Assembly (NCBI GenBank): GCA_947311845.1
Contig: CAMZMU010000096.1
Location: 13,913,251-13,977,250 of the forward strand
From: Poa pratensis
Taxonomy: Eukaryota; Streptophyta; Magnoliopsida; Poales; Poaceae
Length of the DNA: 64,000 nucleotides
Direction: 5' to 3'
Part shown: positions 32,600-44,778 of the stretch, one piece after another
Position numbering within the stretch: position 1 is the first letter of the stretch
Layout of the letters: every line of letters starts with the position of its first letter
Notes under the pieces: model-generated
What the model saw: the letters and a program-made list of their open reading frames with translations, nothing else
Databases searched by the model: none
What the model was told of the DNA's origin: nothing
Translations under genes and position numbers: made by a program

Positions 32600-35447
32600 A
32601 TGCTGGATCCGCCGCTCATGGGGGAAACCCGAGACCGTACGTTCCTTGCTCCACTCCCGATTATAGATAAATTTGTCTCATCGTGTGTTCCATTTTCGAT
32701 CACATAAATTGATCCATTTGATGGGGTTACATACGGATCTTAGTCTAAGTGAAGCAGCAAGCTGATTCACTTATAGGTAGGTCTAAGTTAGGCAGGAATG
32801 TTTATTTTGGGCGCAATGTATTGGGAAATAGGAAGGTCGGGTAGGTTTGCCATTGAATCCAACTGTTTTTAGTGCCAATGCGGTTTTACAGTTATAGAGA
32901 ATCGATTAGGCAAAGAAGCTTAACGACATGGTGGAAAGGAATTGGATGCCTGTCAGTTTCTTGTGCTTGTGTCCCACTGTTTTCTCTACTCTTATCATGG
33001 TTGTAATGTACCCCAGATGTCTGCAAACGAGATGACGATTCCCAAGGTGGCGACATAACTCGATCAATGGACGACCTTCCAGAGGTATGAATTGATGACC
33101 TAAATTGAAATTGAATCACCATTGTATGTGCTAGAGGTGCACAAATTTGGATTGTTGGTGGGATAAAATATGAAGAATAGTTGTGTTAGGAATTTGTACC
33201 AGTTTTGATGACCTGAGCATTAGTGGAATGTTTGTCGACATTGCCAAAATACTGAAAACTTTCTCTCTCTCTAATAAAAGAACCGAGAACTTGATCTATA
33301 AGTCTATTATCATTTTTTCACCAACAGAGAAAATGTATACAGACTTGTATCTGTCTTAATGCTCATTAAATCATTTCTTTCTGCTTCCTAGTTGCAGTTG
33401 TAGAATCTTCAATTGCATGCGGTGGATAGTTGTTCTGTCATCTGGCTTGTCCGATACTCCAATCTAGATTTGTGGATCAAAATTTCCAGATCTAATACTT
33501 ACACCCTCTCCAAAAAGTGCATTTTCCTTTCTCTTTTGTTGTTGTACTGGCTCCATTCCATCACATTATATGGGATTGTATCATGGTATGTATATTTAAA
33601 TGTTGACTGACATATATGCACATAAATAGTTCGTGTGGACTGCCATATGCCTAATTTTAGTAAGATTCAATTGTATGGATACGTGGTAATCAGTACGAAC
33701 TAAAATTGTGGGAAAACTTTGTCTAAACCTCCTATATATAGTCCCCGATCCATTTGCCGTAGTTAAATCCCAATGCATTATCTTCCTATGTACTATGTAA
33801 ATTTGTAATTACAAGTTTGTGCAATCAATTTATAATTTTCCTTTATAACCCCAATAACCATTCTCATGTGCTTCTGTATCCAGGATATCTGTGGACATAT
33901 TCATGACCTAATGCCACTGAGAGACGCTGCCCGCACGGCTTGTGCATCACACACATTTCTGAGATCATGGAGAAGTCGTCCCAACCTTACCTTAAGTCAG
34001 GAAACACTAGGTTTCAATGGGAATGCCATTGCAAAGGATGAATTGACACGAGATCTTGTCAGCAAAGTTGACCAGATTCTCAAAAACCACTCGGCTGTTG
34101 GCATGAAGAAACTAGAGCTTGACCTTGTCGACAGTTACAAGATCGATTCTTGTTATATCAATAGTTGGGTTCATATTGCTGTTACAGCGGGAATTGAAGA
34201 ACTCACAATTTTTCTGCCTTATACTCCTGAGGAACCATTCAATTTCCCATGCTCACTTTTATTTAATGGGAGTGACAGTTCAATTCGGTATCTTCACATT
34301 GCCATATGTGCCTTTCGCCCCACTGCTGGGGTTGGTTGTTGGAGAAGCTTGACAACATTATATCTAAGTAATGTATGAACTAGAGTCCCTTCTTTCCGAT
34401 TGTTCTGCATTGGAGCATTTGGGACTCCTGAATTGCCGTGAGATAGTTACCCTGAAGATCCCTTGTGTGCTGCAGCGGCTTAGCTTTTTGAGTGTGGATC
34501 TATGCAGAAATCTGCAAGCGATAGAAAGCAATGCTTCAAATATCTCAAGTTTTCACTTCTCTGGTAGCTTAGTACCGATTTCATTTGTAAGTGCATTGCA
34601 ACTAAAGAACGTAGTGATGGAGTGTTCAGAATTCGATCAGTCCAACATTGTCCGGCATGCTCGGACCAAGCTTTTGTTCTATGCGCCAAATGTTGAAACA
34701 CTTGTCATATTCTCGCGTAATGAGGTATATTCTGAAAGTTTAGATGAGTATAGACTAGCTAGTTTATTATAACAGACATACCTTATAATGTAACTAATAT
34801 GGATATATTTTTGCAGATTATCAGTACACCAATGCTACCTCGCAAATTCCTCCACCTCAACTACTTGCATATTTCTCTATTTAGAGATGAAGATATTTCA
34901 CCAGCTTATGATTACCTTTCTCTGGTGTCTTTTATTGAGGCTTCTCCTTGCCTGGAAACTTTCATCTTTGAAGTAAGTTACGTCTCATCTACAAGCATAC
35001 CAAGTATCTATCGCTGAACTGATGATGTGATCTTCTTTGCTTTCAATCTAGATACGGCAGCCTGACATGAAGCATGACTCAGTAATCGGAAATTCGTCAC
35101 ATCTGAGGCGGCTACCTCAACAACGACAGGAGAGGCTAAAGAGTGTGACGATCGTTGGCTTCTGCTCCGCGAAGAGCTTGATTGAGTTGACATGCCACAT
35201 TGTTGAGAATGCGACATCGCTCGAGTGCCTCACATTGGACACCACTCAAGGATGTCAGTGTTCTGGAGGAGCTGGGTGTACCGACAATGAACCTCGGAGA
35301 ATGTACTATAAAGGAAGTGGTAAGCTCAGGTTAGCCCCACCTGACATATGCCTCCCTATGGGGCCGGATATCCTCATGGAGGCCCCCAGGGCGCTTTTGG
35401 CTATCATAACACACATTGAGGGGATAGTCCCTCTAGGGTTGTGTTAA
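32600..35447 (+). pseudogene. F-box/LRR gene, tandem copy 1 (14-bp deletion)
   Basis: Five exons with GT-AG borders: 32600-32636, 33017-33084, 33884-34724, 34817-34972 and 35052-35447. The F-box spans the exon 2/3 junction: MDDLPE joined to DICGHIHDLMPLRDAARTAC, then SHTFLRSW. LRR-like blocks follow (CREIVTLKIPCVLQRLSFL), and the last exon carries LKSVTIVGFCSAKSLIELTC. This is the grass F-box/LRR architecture of SCF ubiquitin-ligase substrate receptors. Exon 3 lacks 14 bp relative to copy 2, just after YLSNV (34375/34376), so the frame meets TGA at once. A second change near 35425 drops one base from a C-rich run and replaces the normal VVLKVVEPCSRCHAV end with VPLGLC. The rest of the frame is well kept, so decay is recent. 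Confidence 0.88.
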
Positions 35448-36179
35448 AAGTCGTGGAGCCTTGCACCAGTGCCATGATGCTGAAGATTTGGTTGCCTAAT
35501 ATGCGTTGTTGTCCAATGTCTAGACATTTCAAATTGTGTTGTTTATGATGTGCTATCTCTTTAATCAAATTTATAGCAATGTTTCCTCCAAACTCCTGAA
35601 GTCAGAGAAATGAACTGGTGTAGACTTTGATGCTTTTGGTGCTATTTTCGGGGAGATCAGAGGCCAGCATGTTTCCAAACTTTTTTTATTGTGAATCTCA
35701 TTGATTTTGTGCATGTCTATTCCATATATAATGTGCCGTAAGCCGAAGCCTACTACATGCTAGGGCTCGCATGTCGTCAGAATAAAAATGTAGTAAACAC
35801 GTGTTGTTGTGTGCTGCCTGCTAATTTGACAGAGTACCCACAGAGGAATCAAACACATCATCATCGTGCGCTTTGAAAGCAGCATGTGTTCCAGGCAATA
35901 ACCTGGGTTGTGTGTTCTTTTGTGCTGTTCTTTCTGGTCTGTTGCAGATAGGGCCTCTCTTCGCTAGATTGTTCAATCTGTCCTGACTAGCATTTTTTAG
36001 CAGAAAAAGATGAACCAACATTGCAGATCCGTTTATTTCGAATAATATGAATGTGTCGGCGTCAACATGGTCATAGCATCCAGTGATACGCTGCTGCCTA
36101 CATTCAACACGGCTAGCATGTAGGATCGCAGAGAATCCTTGTCAGTTGTCACAAATTATGCAGAAAGCAAAAACTAATA

Positions 36180-36341
36180 CTCCCTCCGTTTCACAATATA
36201 AGATGTTTTAGCCTTTTTCCACATTCACATGCATATACATGTATGTAGACACTTTTTAGTGCATGTGTACATTCTTTTTAGTATGAATGTAGACATGCAT
36301 GTGTAACACCTAGAACATCTTACATTATGGAACGGAGTGAG
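36180..36341. mobile_element. Stowaway-type MITE
   Basis: TA-flanked CTCCCTCCGTTTCACAATAT at the left, complementary to CATTATGGAACGGAGTGAG at the right, with the common inner motif AAGATGTTTTAG / CTAGAACATCTT. 162 bp. Confidence 0.88.
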
Positions 36342-36408
36342 TAGATCCCAGAAAGTATCGGGTATCGATGAACAAACGATATATGCCTGTGCGAAACAGC
36401 TAATTTTT

Positions 36409-37303
36409 TTTAAAATAATACAATTTTTTAATTAAAATCGAGAAATAATACACATTTTGAGAAAATTTCAAAAATAATGTGCCCTCGTCCACGGCGTAGC
36501 CGAGCAGGGCCTATCGGGTACGGCGTAGCCGACCAGTACTTATTGGCCACGGCGTAAACGATATGTACGTGGACCAGTCCGGACTCACAGCCGACTAATC
36601 GGCTACGGCGTAAACGATACGTACGCTGCATGCATGTCCAACTGCAGGCTGGCACACACGCCCGTCACGCACGGCCGGCCGGCACACACGCCCGTCACAG
36701 CCAGCCGGCGAGCACGGACAACCAGCCGGCAAACATGCACGACACGGCACACCGGCCGGCATGCACGGCACAGACGGCCAGCGGCGAGCACGCACGGCAC
36801 GGCACGGCACGGCCGGCCGGCAAGCACGCACGCACGGCACGGACGGCCAGCGGCGAGCACGCACGGCACGGCACGGCCGGCCAGCAAGCACGCACACACG
36901 GCACGGACGGCTGGCGAACACGCATGGCACGGCCGGCCGGCGAGCACGCACGCCCGCCACGGCCGGCCGGCCAGCACGCACGGCAGGCACGGCGGCCAGC
37001 ACGCACAGCCGGCCGGCAAGCACGCGCGGCACGCACGCCCGCCACGGCCGGCCGGCGAGCTGATCACTACATGAGCAACCTGAGCTGATCACTACCCGTC
37101 GTCCACGGCGCGGACCATATGGTCCAATCGTCTACGCAGACGAGCAGGTCCTGTCAGGCATGCAGCCGACGGACGACCAGCTAATCGTCTACGGCGCAGA
37201 CGACCAGCTAATCGTCTACGACGCAGACGAGGATGTATTATTTTTGAATTTTTTTGAAAACGCGTATTATTTATCAAATTTAATTAAAAAATGTATTATT
37301 TTA
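36409..37303. mobile_element. Inverted-repeat (MULE-like) element with GC-rich minisatellite core
   Basis: AT-rich arms of ~75 bp, 36411-36485 and 37230-37301, are inverted copies of each other (AAAATAATACA, TTAATTAAA, AATAATACAC, TTTCAAAAATAAT). Inside come CGTCCACGGCG / GTCTACGGCGCAGACGA repeats and the minisatellite. The paralogous block A lacks the insertion between a CCTGTG and a GTGATCTTGT block. The target duplication was not resolved. Confidence 0.72.
36640..37065. repeat. GC-rich minisatellite (GGCACGGCCGGCCGGC / AGCACGCACG units)
   Basis: Irregular tandem copies of CACGCACGGCACGG and GGCCGGCCGGC motifs give open frames in several phases on both strands. These frames are repeat artefacts, not genes. 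Confidence 0.88.
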
Positions 37304-37397
37304 ACACGGGTTACTTACACATTCCAGTGATCTTGTTCAACAGTAAAAAAAAAATCACTTGCACTTTGGGCTTCATCATCTTGGGAGTGCCGCTAAG

Positions 37398-37565
37398 CAG
37401 GGGCGGAGCCAGGCCCCGGGCAGTCCTGGCCGTGGCCCGGGGCGTGGCCCAGAATTTCTTTGGAGCACTGTAGCGTTTGGCACTGTTTGGCCCGTCTACT
37501 GTAGCGTTTTCGACACTGTTCGGCCATTTGGCCTGGGGCCTGGCCCAAACCTGGCTCCGCCGCTG
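37398..37565. mobile_element. Short hAT MITE with perfect 8-bp target duplication
   Basis: CAGGGGCGGAGCCAGG at the left and CCTGGCTCCGCCGCTG at the right, flanked by CCGCTAAG on both sides (37390-37397, 37566-37573). At 168 bp it is a deletion derivative of the family seen at 11581. It interrupts the F-box 3' flank paralogous to block A. Confidence 0.93.
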
Positions 37566-38199
37566 CCGCTAAGTAATTGTGCAATGAAACTGTGGGTCAA
37601 GGTTCTGTGCCTATCATTTGTGTGCCCAGGTCACTAGATCATGTCATGGATCCAGCAAGCATCAGTTACCACAAATGGTTCACAATCTTTGCACTGGAAT
37701 GGTTAAATCATCCTAGTGCCTTGAAGCTAGTGGCGCAATACCACTTAGTATTAGCTACCGCAAGCAGCAAGCGACTTGCAACTGGATGGAATTAGGCCAG
37801 AAATTGACCAAACCCCGATTCAGTCTCAGTGCTTCGATCTTCACCAATTGCAACAAGTTAGTTACTTCTCCACTCATACCCTAGGAGCAGTTAGTAGGCC
37901 AAAAAAAAAATCTAGGGGTAGTTGGCGGACCCATGTTTTCCATTTCGCTGTTTTGACAGTTGCATGTAATCTGTGGCTCAGTGCTAATCCAACTTCATTG
38001 GTGCATGGTTTTGTTGTTTCCATTGGGGCGCCTGCTTAATTTTCCAAAGAAAAAAAGAAAGAGGCCATTGCCCGTTGAGATCAGCAATGCCATACAAGGA
38101 AGAGACCCACTGCTTGGACCTGGAATTGATCTTCAACGCTCATATTCAATCCATCATATTTGGTCAGTACTACTTGGCCAGTTGAGATCTTGAGACGAC

Positions 38200-39231
38200 T
38201 AAGTTCTCAACATAATTAAAGAAATACTATTTCCGACATTTTTTCTCCATTTATTATTTTAAAAGACCTTTAAATGATATATGAAATGTTTAATTGGTGT
38301 TTTTCTTTATTTGTGGGTTAACAATGAGAATGTAGGACATGTAGACAATGCAACCTTCTACCGAGGTCCATAGACCTTGCACTGATTTTTCTAAAATGCT
38401 CAACTGTTGTCATAGGCTTTTGCCGTGACAAGTATTTTCTTGCATTTTCTTACTTTTTCATCATTGTATTGGATTTTTCAGTTCCAGATGAAAGTTGCAG
38501 AAGGGAGAACCGAGAAAAAGAAGGTGTGGATTAATGGATCAAGCCTAGGACCACACAACTTAGGGAGCGGCTAAATGTGGCTTGAGATAGACGTGAGTTG
38601 TGGAAGATTTTACTTTTCATGTGGATACTTTTGAGGAATTAGATTTCAGGTTTGGTGGAAGAATGATAAGGATGATATGGACTTATGTAGGTTGTGTTAT
38701 ATTCATTAGAAAATGTTGAATTATTTTTCTGTTATTCCTATATTTGGCTATTTCACATTCTATTCATTACCTATGTATGTACATAAGAAGAAGAGTGAGA
38801 AATATACAGTGCGGTATACATCGGTTGTGAAACATACACGTTTCTATCAAGCCAGGGGCTGAAAGCGGATGCACAATATTCTGACAGGCCTTTTTTGGTC
38901 CATTGCTGCAATAGAAGATTTCACATTTGATTTTTCAGTGCTAGAAACTAAGGTACATGTAGAACTAGAGTAATAAATATTACACGGTAAACCAAAATGT
39001 ATTGAGAACAAGCAAATTTAATAAAATATTCCACAAATATATAAAAACAGGCGCAACAAAGCGTGCCATTTCATTCTAGTATTATCTACATATATGCAGA
39101 GTTTTGATAGATAAAAATCAAAAAATCATGATTTGAAAAGCCAAAAAAGAACTCTTTTTTCTTCCCACATTTGTCTTTTTTTTCCGTATCATATCTGAGA
39201 ATATATATTGATGCAAATTTTGTCATAAATA
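38200..39231. other. AT-rich spacer with no supported gene
   Basis: No domain-bearing frame; the only clear structure is the MITE that follows. Confidence 0.45.
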
Positions 39232-39389
39232 CTCTCCCTCCATTTCTAATTATCAGATGTTTTAGATTTACAATGTGGACTAAGTACAGACTAAAATGAG
39301 TGACTACACACTAAAACATATTTATATGTATACGAATATGAGAAAGATGAGAAAAGCTAAAACATCTTATATTTAGGAATTGAGAGAGT
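39232..39389. mobile_element. Stowaway-type MITE (imperfect ends)
   Basis: CTCTCCCTCCATTTCTAATT at the left and AGGAATTGAGAGAG at the right, with inner AGATGTTTTAG / CTAAAACATCTT. The flanking TA is present only on the left. Confidence 0.65.
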
Positions 39390-39833
39390 GGACATGTATA
39401 TCTACCTGTACATATTTTTCAGAATTTTTAGGGACCTAAAAATGAACTTTTACAAAAAGTAAATAAAAAAGGATCACACTAGTGCTCGTGTGCCAAAAGG
39501 ACTTTCCTTTTTCTTCTTCTTATTTTTGCATGTTTGTACTATCTTATTTTTTCCTGGGTGAATACTACGTATCTTCTTTTGTTCTGAGAAAGGGCCTCTG
39601 GTACTGTCAGCCATTGTGCTTCGAGCCTTGCATTACTGGGCTAACAGCCCATCTAGCGGTCTGGCCCAACTATCTCGGCTCGAAGTGGAACCGTGCCTTC
39701 CAACCCCAGTAGCCTCCGGCGACGGCGCCGCCACGCCGCCACGGTCTCGTCGGACGATTGGAGTTCAAAAAGGGTCGGAGAGCCTCGCCGTCGTCCATTT
39801 CTCAGGAGTTCACCCACGCCGGATCCTCAGCTG

Positions 39834-42800
39834 ATGGAGGAAACCCGAGACCGTAAGCCCCCCCTCCCCTCTCCATCTCTCTCGATCATAGATAAATTCG
39901 TCCCAGTGCATGTTCGTCCCCTTCAGTTTGCGAACCCTTTTAGACCAAGAGAGGACAATTGATGTTAGCCTCAGTTCAGGAGAAGTTAGTCGGCAGCAGC
40001 TTTAATTTGGGCGGATACATTTTGGGGGACTAGGAAGATCTACTAGTCTAGCCCTTGAATTCAACTGCTTCTAGTGCGAATGTGGGTGGATTTGTCCTTA
40101 AAACAGAGTTGATTTCCCAGGAAAAATTGCATGGGATGGCTGAGACAAATTAGATGCATGCCAGTTTACTTGTGCACGTACACTGTTTTCTCTGCTCTTT
40201 TTTTTTTTTTTTTTGATAGCTAATACTTGTATTCATACTGCAAGGAAACCAGTACATGTCCAGATACAAGCAAAGAAAGAACAGAGAGGATACAGAGACC
40301 GCTGCTGCCTCCCACCATCTTCAACCTCGAGGTCACCCAACGCGCGCACCCTCCACCGCCGGAGCCGAGGAAGGAGACCGCCGCCAGGAGCACCCACCAT
40401 GGAAACGGAGGAACTTCTCGCCCGAAGGCGTTGATGAGACGCAACATCCACCAGCTCCGACGAGCTGGATCTGAGGACGCAGATGGACCATCGGCCGGGG
40501 ACGTACCCCAAGCTCCCGCCGCCCCGGATCCAGGGCCAGCGCCACTCCACCTCACCGGAGGTGGCCGGATCTTCAACCTGCATGCCGCACAACCCCGCAG
40601 CAGCCACCACGCAACCCCTCCGCCAACCTCCTGAACACTCGCCACCAAACTGCCGTCGCCGCCGGAGAAAGGCACGGCAGAGAAGTGACTGACCCGCAGC
40701 TCGGCAGCGCCGTCGACGACGACGCCGGAACGGGGGAGCCGCAGAGCACCAAAAGGACAACGCCGGCGACCCCACCACGCCAGCGCCTCCCACAAACCAC
40801 CTAACTACACGCCGGAACGCAGATCCGGGGATTCCCCACCCTCCCGCCGCCGAATCGGCCGGCGGAGGGTGAGGAATCCCGCGGATACGCCGGCGGCCGC
40901 CGGGAGATCCCGAGTCGCCTCGAAGGTCGCCTCTTAGCACTGTAGAGAGGGGGGGTCCAGAAATATCGCGAGTGTCCTGTTTTCTCTGCTCTTACCATGA
41001 CTGTAATGTACCTCAAAAGGATCGGCCGCTTCGGTCTGCAAACAAAAGGATTCATCCTGCCAACAGCATGATGGTTCTCAAGGTGGTGAAGTAAAACGAT
41101 CAATGGATGACCTTCCAGAGGTATAAACTGCTGACTTAAACTGAGTAAAAGAACTATTGTTTGTCCTAGAGGTGCACAAATTTGGATTGTTGGAAACTAC
41201 TGCTCGGCAGAATAGTTGTGTTTGTAAGTTATACCACTTTTGACGACCTGAGCATTCGGGAATGTTTTGCGACATTGCCAAAACATTGACCACTTCCACT
41301 TGAGCTGTAACTCTGTAAGCAATTCCCTCTGAGATAGAAAACTTATACATGCTTCAGTGAATGGCTGCCCGTTGTTTTTTTCTTAAATTTCACATTAGAT
41401 CATTGTCTTATGCTTTCTAGTTCCAGTTGTAGTGGAAACTTGAATTACATACGATGGAAGGCTGTTCTTTTATCTGGCTCGTCAAATCTATTTTTGTGGC
41501 TCAAAAGTTTCAGATTTACTATTTATACCCACTCCAGAATGTACATTTTTATTTTCGTTTCATTGCTATACCGGCTCATGTATTTTATCTGATTGTATAA
41601 CATTGTGTATGGTATAGCATCATTATCATATTTCAATGTTGGCTGACACAAACGCACAGAAATATTTCGTGTAATAAGGCAAATTTGTGCAATCAATTTG
41701 TAAATTTGTGTTATAACCCCAATAACCATTCTCCTGTGCTTCTGTATCCAGGATATCTGTCGGCATATCCTTGCCCTAATGCCACTGCGAGACGCTGCCC
41801 GCACGGCTTGTGCATCCCACACATTTCTGAGATCATGGAGATGTCGTCCCAACCTTATCTTAAGTCCAGAAACACTAGGTTTGAATGCGGCTGTCATTGG
41901 AAAGGATGAATTTACACGAGACCTTGTCAGCAAAGTTGACCACATTCTCAAAAACCACTCGGGTGTTGGCATGAAGAAACTAGAGCTTGAGCTTGTTGAC
42001 TGTAACGTGGTCGATTCCTGTTATCTCAATAGTTGGCTTCATATTGCAGTTATAGCAGGAATTGAAGAACTCACCATTTATATGCCTTATTTCCCTAAGA
42101 ACCCATACAATTTCCCATGCTCACTTTTATTTAATGGGATTGACAGCCCAATTCGGTATCTTCACATTGCTATATGTGCCTTTCGTCCCACTGCTGGGCT
42201 TGGTTTCTGGAGAAATTTGACAAAGCTATATCTGAGTAATGTACATATTGCGGATGATGAGCTAGAGTGCTTTCTTTCAAATTGTGCTACATTGGAATGT
42301 TTGAGACTCCTGAATTGCCGTGAGATAATTTCCCTGAAGACACCCTGTGTGCTGCAGCGGCTTAGGTTCATGGGTGTGCGTCTATGCAGAAATCTACAAG
42401 TGATAGACAGCCATGCTCCAAATATCTCCACTTTTCACTTCTCTGGTAGCTTAGTACCGATTTCATTGGGAAGTGCATTGCAAGTAAAGGACGTAGACAT
42501 GTCTTGCTTAGAATTTGATCAGTTCAACATTGTCTGGCATGCTTGGACCAAGCTTCTTTCTTGTGCGCCAAATGTTGAAACACTTACCATATCCTCGCCT
42601 AATGAGGTATATTCTGAAAGTTAATATGAATATAGGCTAGCTATTTGCATATTACAGTTTGACATTCGTTGAAACAATTAATCTGGATATCTTTTTGCAG
42701 ATGATCAGTACACCAATGCTACCTCACAAATTCCTCCACCTTAAATACTTGCATATTTCTCTAATTGGAGACGAAGCTATTTCACCAGCTTATGATTACC

Positions 42801-43382
42801 TTTCTCTGCTTTCTTTTTTTGAGCTTCTCCATGCCTTGAGACTTTCATCCTTGAAGTAAGTTACGCCTCATCTTGCAAACATACAGAGTTTCTATTGTGG
42901 AACCGCTGATGTGAGCATCTTTGCTTTATATATAGGTAAGGCAGCCTGACATGAAGCATGATTCAGTTATCGGGGATTCCTCGCAGCTGAGGCGGCTACC
43001 ACAACACCGGCACAACAATCTGAAGAGTGTGGCGATCGTCGGCTTATGCTCCGCGAAGAGCTTGATCGAGTTGACATGCCACATTGTTGAAAATGCGACA
43101 TCGCTAGAGCGGCTCACATTGGACACCACTCATGGCTGTCAGAGTTCTGGTGGGTGTACCGTCGATGAACCTCACAGATGGTACTATACAGGAAGTGGTA
43201 TCCTCATGTGGGCCCCACCTGACATGTGCCTCCCTATGGGGAGTGATGTCCTCATGGAGGCCCCCAGGGCGCTTTTGGCTATCAGAACACACATTGAGGG
43301 AAAAGTTCCCCCCAGAGTTGTGTTAAAAGTCGTGGAGCCTTGCAGTCGGTGCCATGCCGTTGAAGATGTAGATGTCTCATGA
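39834..43382 (+). pseudogene. F-box/LRR gene, tandem copy 2 (1-nt deletion in exon 4; retroposon in intron 1)
   Basis: Exons 39834-39852 (MEETRD), 41020-41120, 41752-42606, 42701-42855 and 42936-43382. Exon 2 uses an AAAAG acceptor that keeps phase, reaching SMDDLPE; exon 3 continues DICRHILALMPLRDAARTAC. The 855-bp exon 3 is fully open, with LRR-like blocks (HIADDELECFLSNCATLECL) and IPISL-type strands. Exon 4 is 155 bp instead of 156: one G is missing (GAGCTTCTCC against GAGGCTTCTCC in copy 1). As a result the frame runs into AAG-TAA across the splice junction. The predicted product is ~377 residues, keeping the F-box and most LRRs but losing the C-terminal domain encoded in exon 5, which remains open by itself to DVDVS. 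It could still make a truncated receptor, so the loss of function is inferred. A 777-bp retroposon occupies intron 1. Confidence 0.88.
40200..40976 (-). mobile_element. GC-rich polyA-type retroposon, copy 3, with 17-bp target duplication
   Basis: CTGTTTTCTCTGCTCTT is repeated at 40183-40199 and 40977-40993. A run of about 17 T (the polyA tail on the minus strand) follows the left copy. F-box copies 1 and 3 carry the unoccupied site (CTGTTTTCTCTACTCTT near 32978; CTGCTTTCTCTACTCTT near 47119). The insertion therefore followed the gene duplication. The hairpin lies at 40828-40880. Confidence 0.93.
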
Positions 43383-44014
43383 GCATGATTGCGCAAAATT
43401 GAATCATGTCAAATTATGTAGTTTGAGATGCGTTCCTTCCAAATTGTCAGTATCTGCCCAATGATAATCGTGTGAAATTTTCGTAGGCCATATGTAGTTT
43501 CTTAAATATCAGAAGTGCACAATGTTTAATCATCTAAAATTATAGTACTCCAGTAATGTTTCCTGCAAACTGATGAAGTCAGGGAATGAACTGGTGCGGT
43601 CTGCCTGTTACACAAGATTTTTTTTGCTTTTGGTGCTATTTTCAGAGAGATTAGAGGCCAGTATGTTTTACTCGTGGATATGTTTCCCAACTTCATTATG
43701 TACCTTGTATCCGTAACAATGCGCCGCATTCTTTAGCTGCTAATGAATTCCATGGACTTTGTGCTTGTCTGTTAAATAGATAATGTGCAGTAAGTCAAAG
43801 CCTCCTACATATAAAGTTCATATATAATGTTTGTGAACAGTTGACCCTGTCTTTTTCATTGCGGGTCCAAGATGTCATAAAGAAAAAGAAACTATGAGAT
43901 GGTGTTGTTGCTGGAGTTGGTATTCATGTCCACCTGTGCAGCATGGAAATTTCCGTGATGATCTCTCCAAACAGCCACAAGCTTATTTGCATTCACGCCT
44001 TTTAGAAAGAGACG
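43383..44014. other. 3' flank of F-box copy 2
   Basis: Matches the flanks of copies 1 and 3 (CAATGATAA, GAGAGATTAGAGGCCAG, GTAATGTTTCCT) up to about 43820, then unrelated sequence leads into the plastid-derived block. Confidence 0.65.
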
Positions 44015-44136
44015 TGATTATTTTTTATGAGAAATTGTTGAATATCAACAACTTATTACACAAAATCCCATTATTTTTTGAGCGAGTTGAGGGAGTAGGT
44101 TTTATTAGTGGAGAAGAAGCGGTAAATTGGGGCTTA
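44015..44136 (+). pseudogene. ndhH: Plastid ndhH fragment in nuclear DNA
   Basis: Codes for a piece of the plastid NADH dehydrogenase-like subunit H: EYQQLIT, a one-base frame change, then [18 protein letters not shown], practically identical to plastid NdhH. Both ends stop abruptly inside the gene. Non-functional nuclear insertion (NUPT). Confidence 0.88.
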
Positions 44137-44172
44137 TACGGATTCCTATAGTATTGTTGGGGGGACTTGATA

Positions 44173-44224
44173 AGTTGCCCACCTAAACCAGAGGCAGCTA
44201 TAGATGCCCTAACAAAACCTCGCA
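44173..44224 (+). pseudogene. ndhK: Plastid ndhK fragment in nuclear DNA
   Basis: CPPKPEAAIDALTK corresponds to CPPKPEAVIDALTK near the C-terminus of plastid NdhK. Only ~50 bp are present, directly after the ndhH piece, although the two genes are far apart in the plastid genome. Confidence 0.78.
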
Positions 44225-44225
44225 A

Positions 44226-44392
44226 CCCTTGTGAATACTCCACAAGTATAAAAGGTTCTTAATGTTAGTTGAGAACCCGGATCCCCAATTTATTGACCCG
44301 CATAATACCTACGGCTTCTCCCAATTCATCCGGATCACTATGAGTAGGACTCCTGCCATAACATAATTGATAGATCCAAGAAGTGCTCCGAC
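44226..44392 (-). pseudogene. rpoC2: Plastid rpoC2 fragment in nuclear DNA
   Basis: On the minus strand: [20 protein letters not shown], then, after a lost base, a diverged AGQSIGEPG region and TQLTLRTF with GVFT. This is the conserved block of the plastid RNA polymerase beta'' subunit. It carries substitutions and a frame break. Confidence 0.85.
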
Positions 44393-44399
44393 AAGTAAA

Positions 44400-44778
44400 G
44401 TTTTTTTTAATATATATTGGTTGTGCTCGAAACGGTTGTGCTTGAAAGGCAATTATGAATCAATTGACTTGGATAAGATTAAGAAAGATCATGGGATAGT
44501 GGTATAGAAAATAAAAAGTAGAAAAGGATTAAAAAATAGGGAATCCTAAGCCAATAAAAAATCATTTTGGTCTTAATATGGATAGAGGATCTTAATATGT
44601 TATACTATTCCACTCTCAGCTATGAATGAATTGATTGATAGATCCGATATTCATAATATTGAATTGATTCAGTATTCTCATAATGCAAGCCATACCCTTG
44701 AATTTACAGGATACCCCCTTTTCCTCTCCATGGTTACCTCTTTTCTACTCCTCATAAAGAAGAAATGAAGTAATTGGT
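44400..44778. other. Probable plastid spacer sequence
   Basis: AT-rich sequence continuous with the trnP relic, on the side where the trnP 3' spacer would lie. No gene was identified; plastid origin is inferred from position and composition. Confidence 0.4.

Noticed and set aside
36640..37065. Ribosomal or telomeric satellite
   Set aside because: The motif does not match telomere repeats or rDNA spacers that I recognise and is confined to one insertion.
36595..37092. Open frames of 100-165 residues in all phases
   Set aside because: Direct translation of a minisatellite; repeats keep every frame open.
40233..40940. 235-residue minus-strand open frame
   Set aside because: Inside retroposon copy 3; the frame is not preserved in copies 1 and 2.
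44015..44392. Functional ndhH, ndhK or rpoC2 genes
   Set aside because: Only internal fragments with abrupt ends and frame breaks; they belong to plastid DNA and here are nuclear debris.
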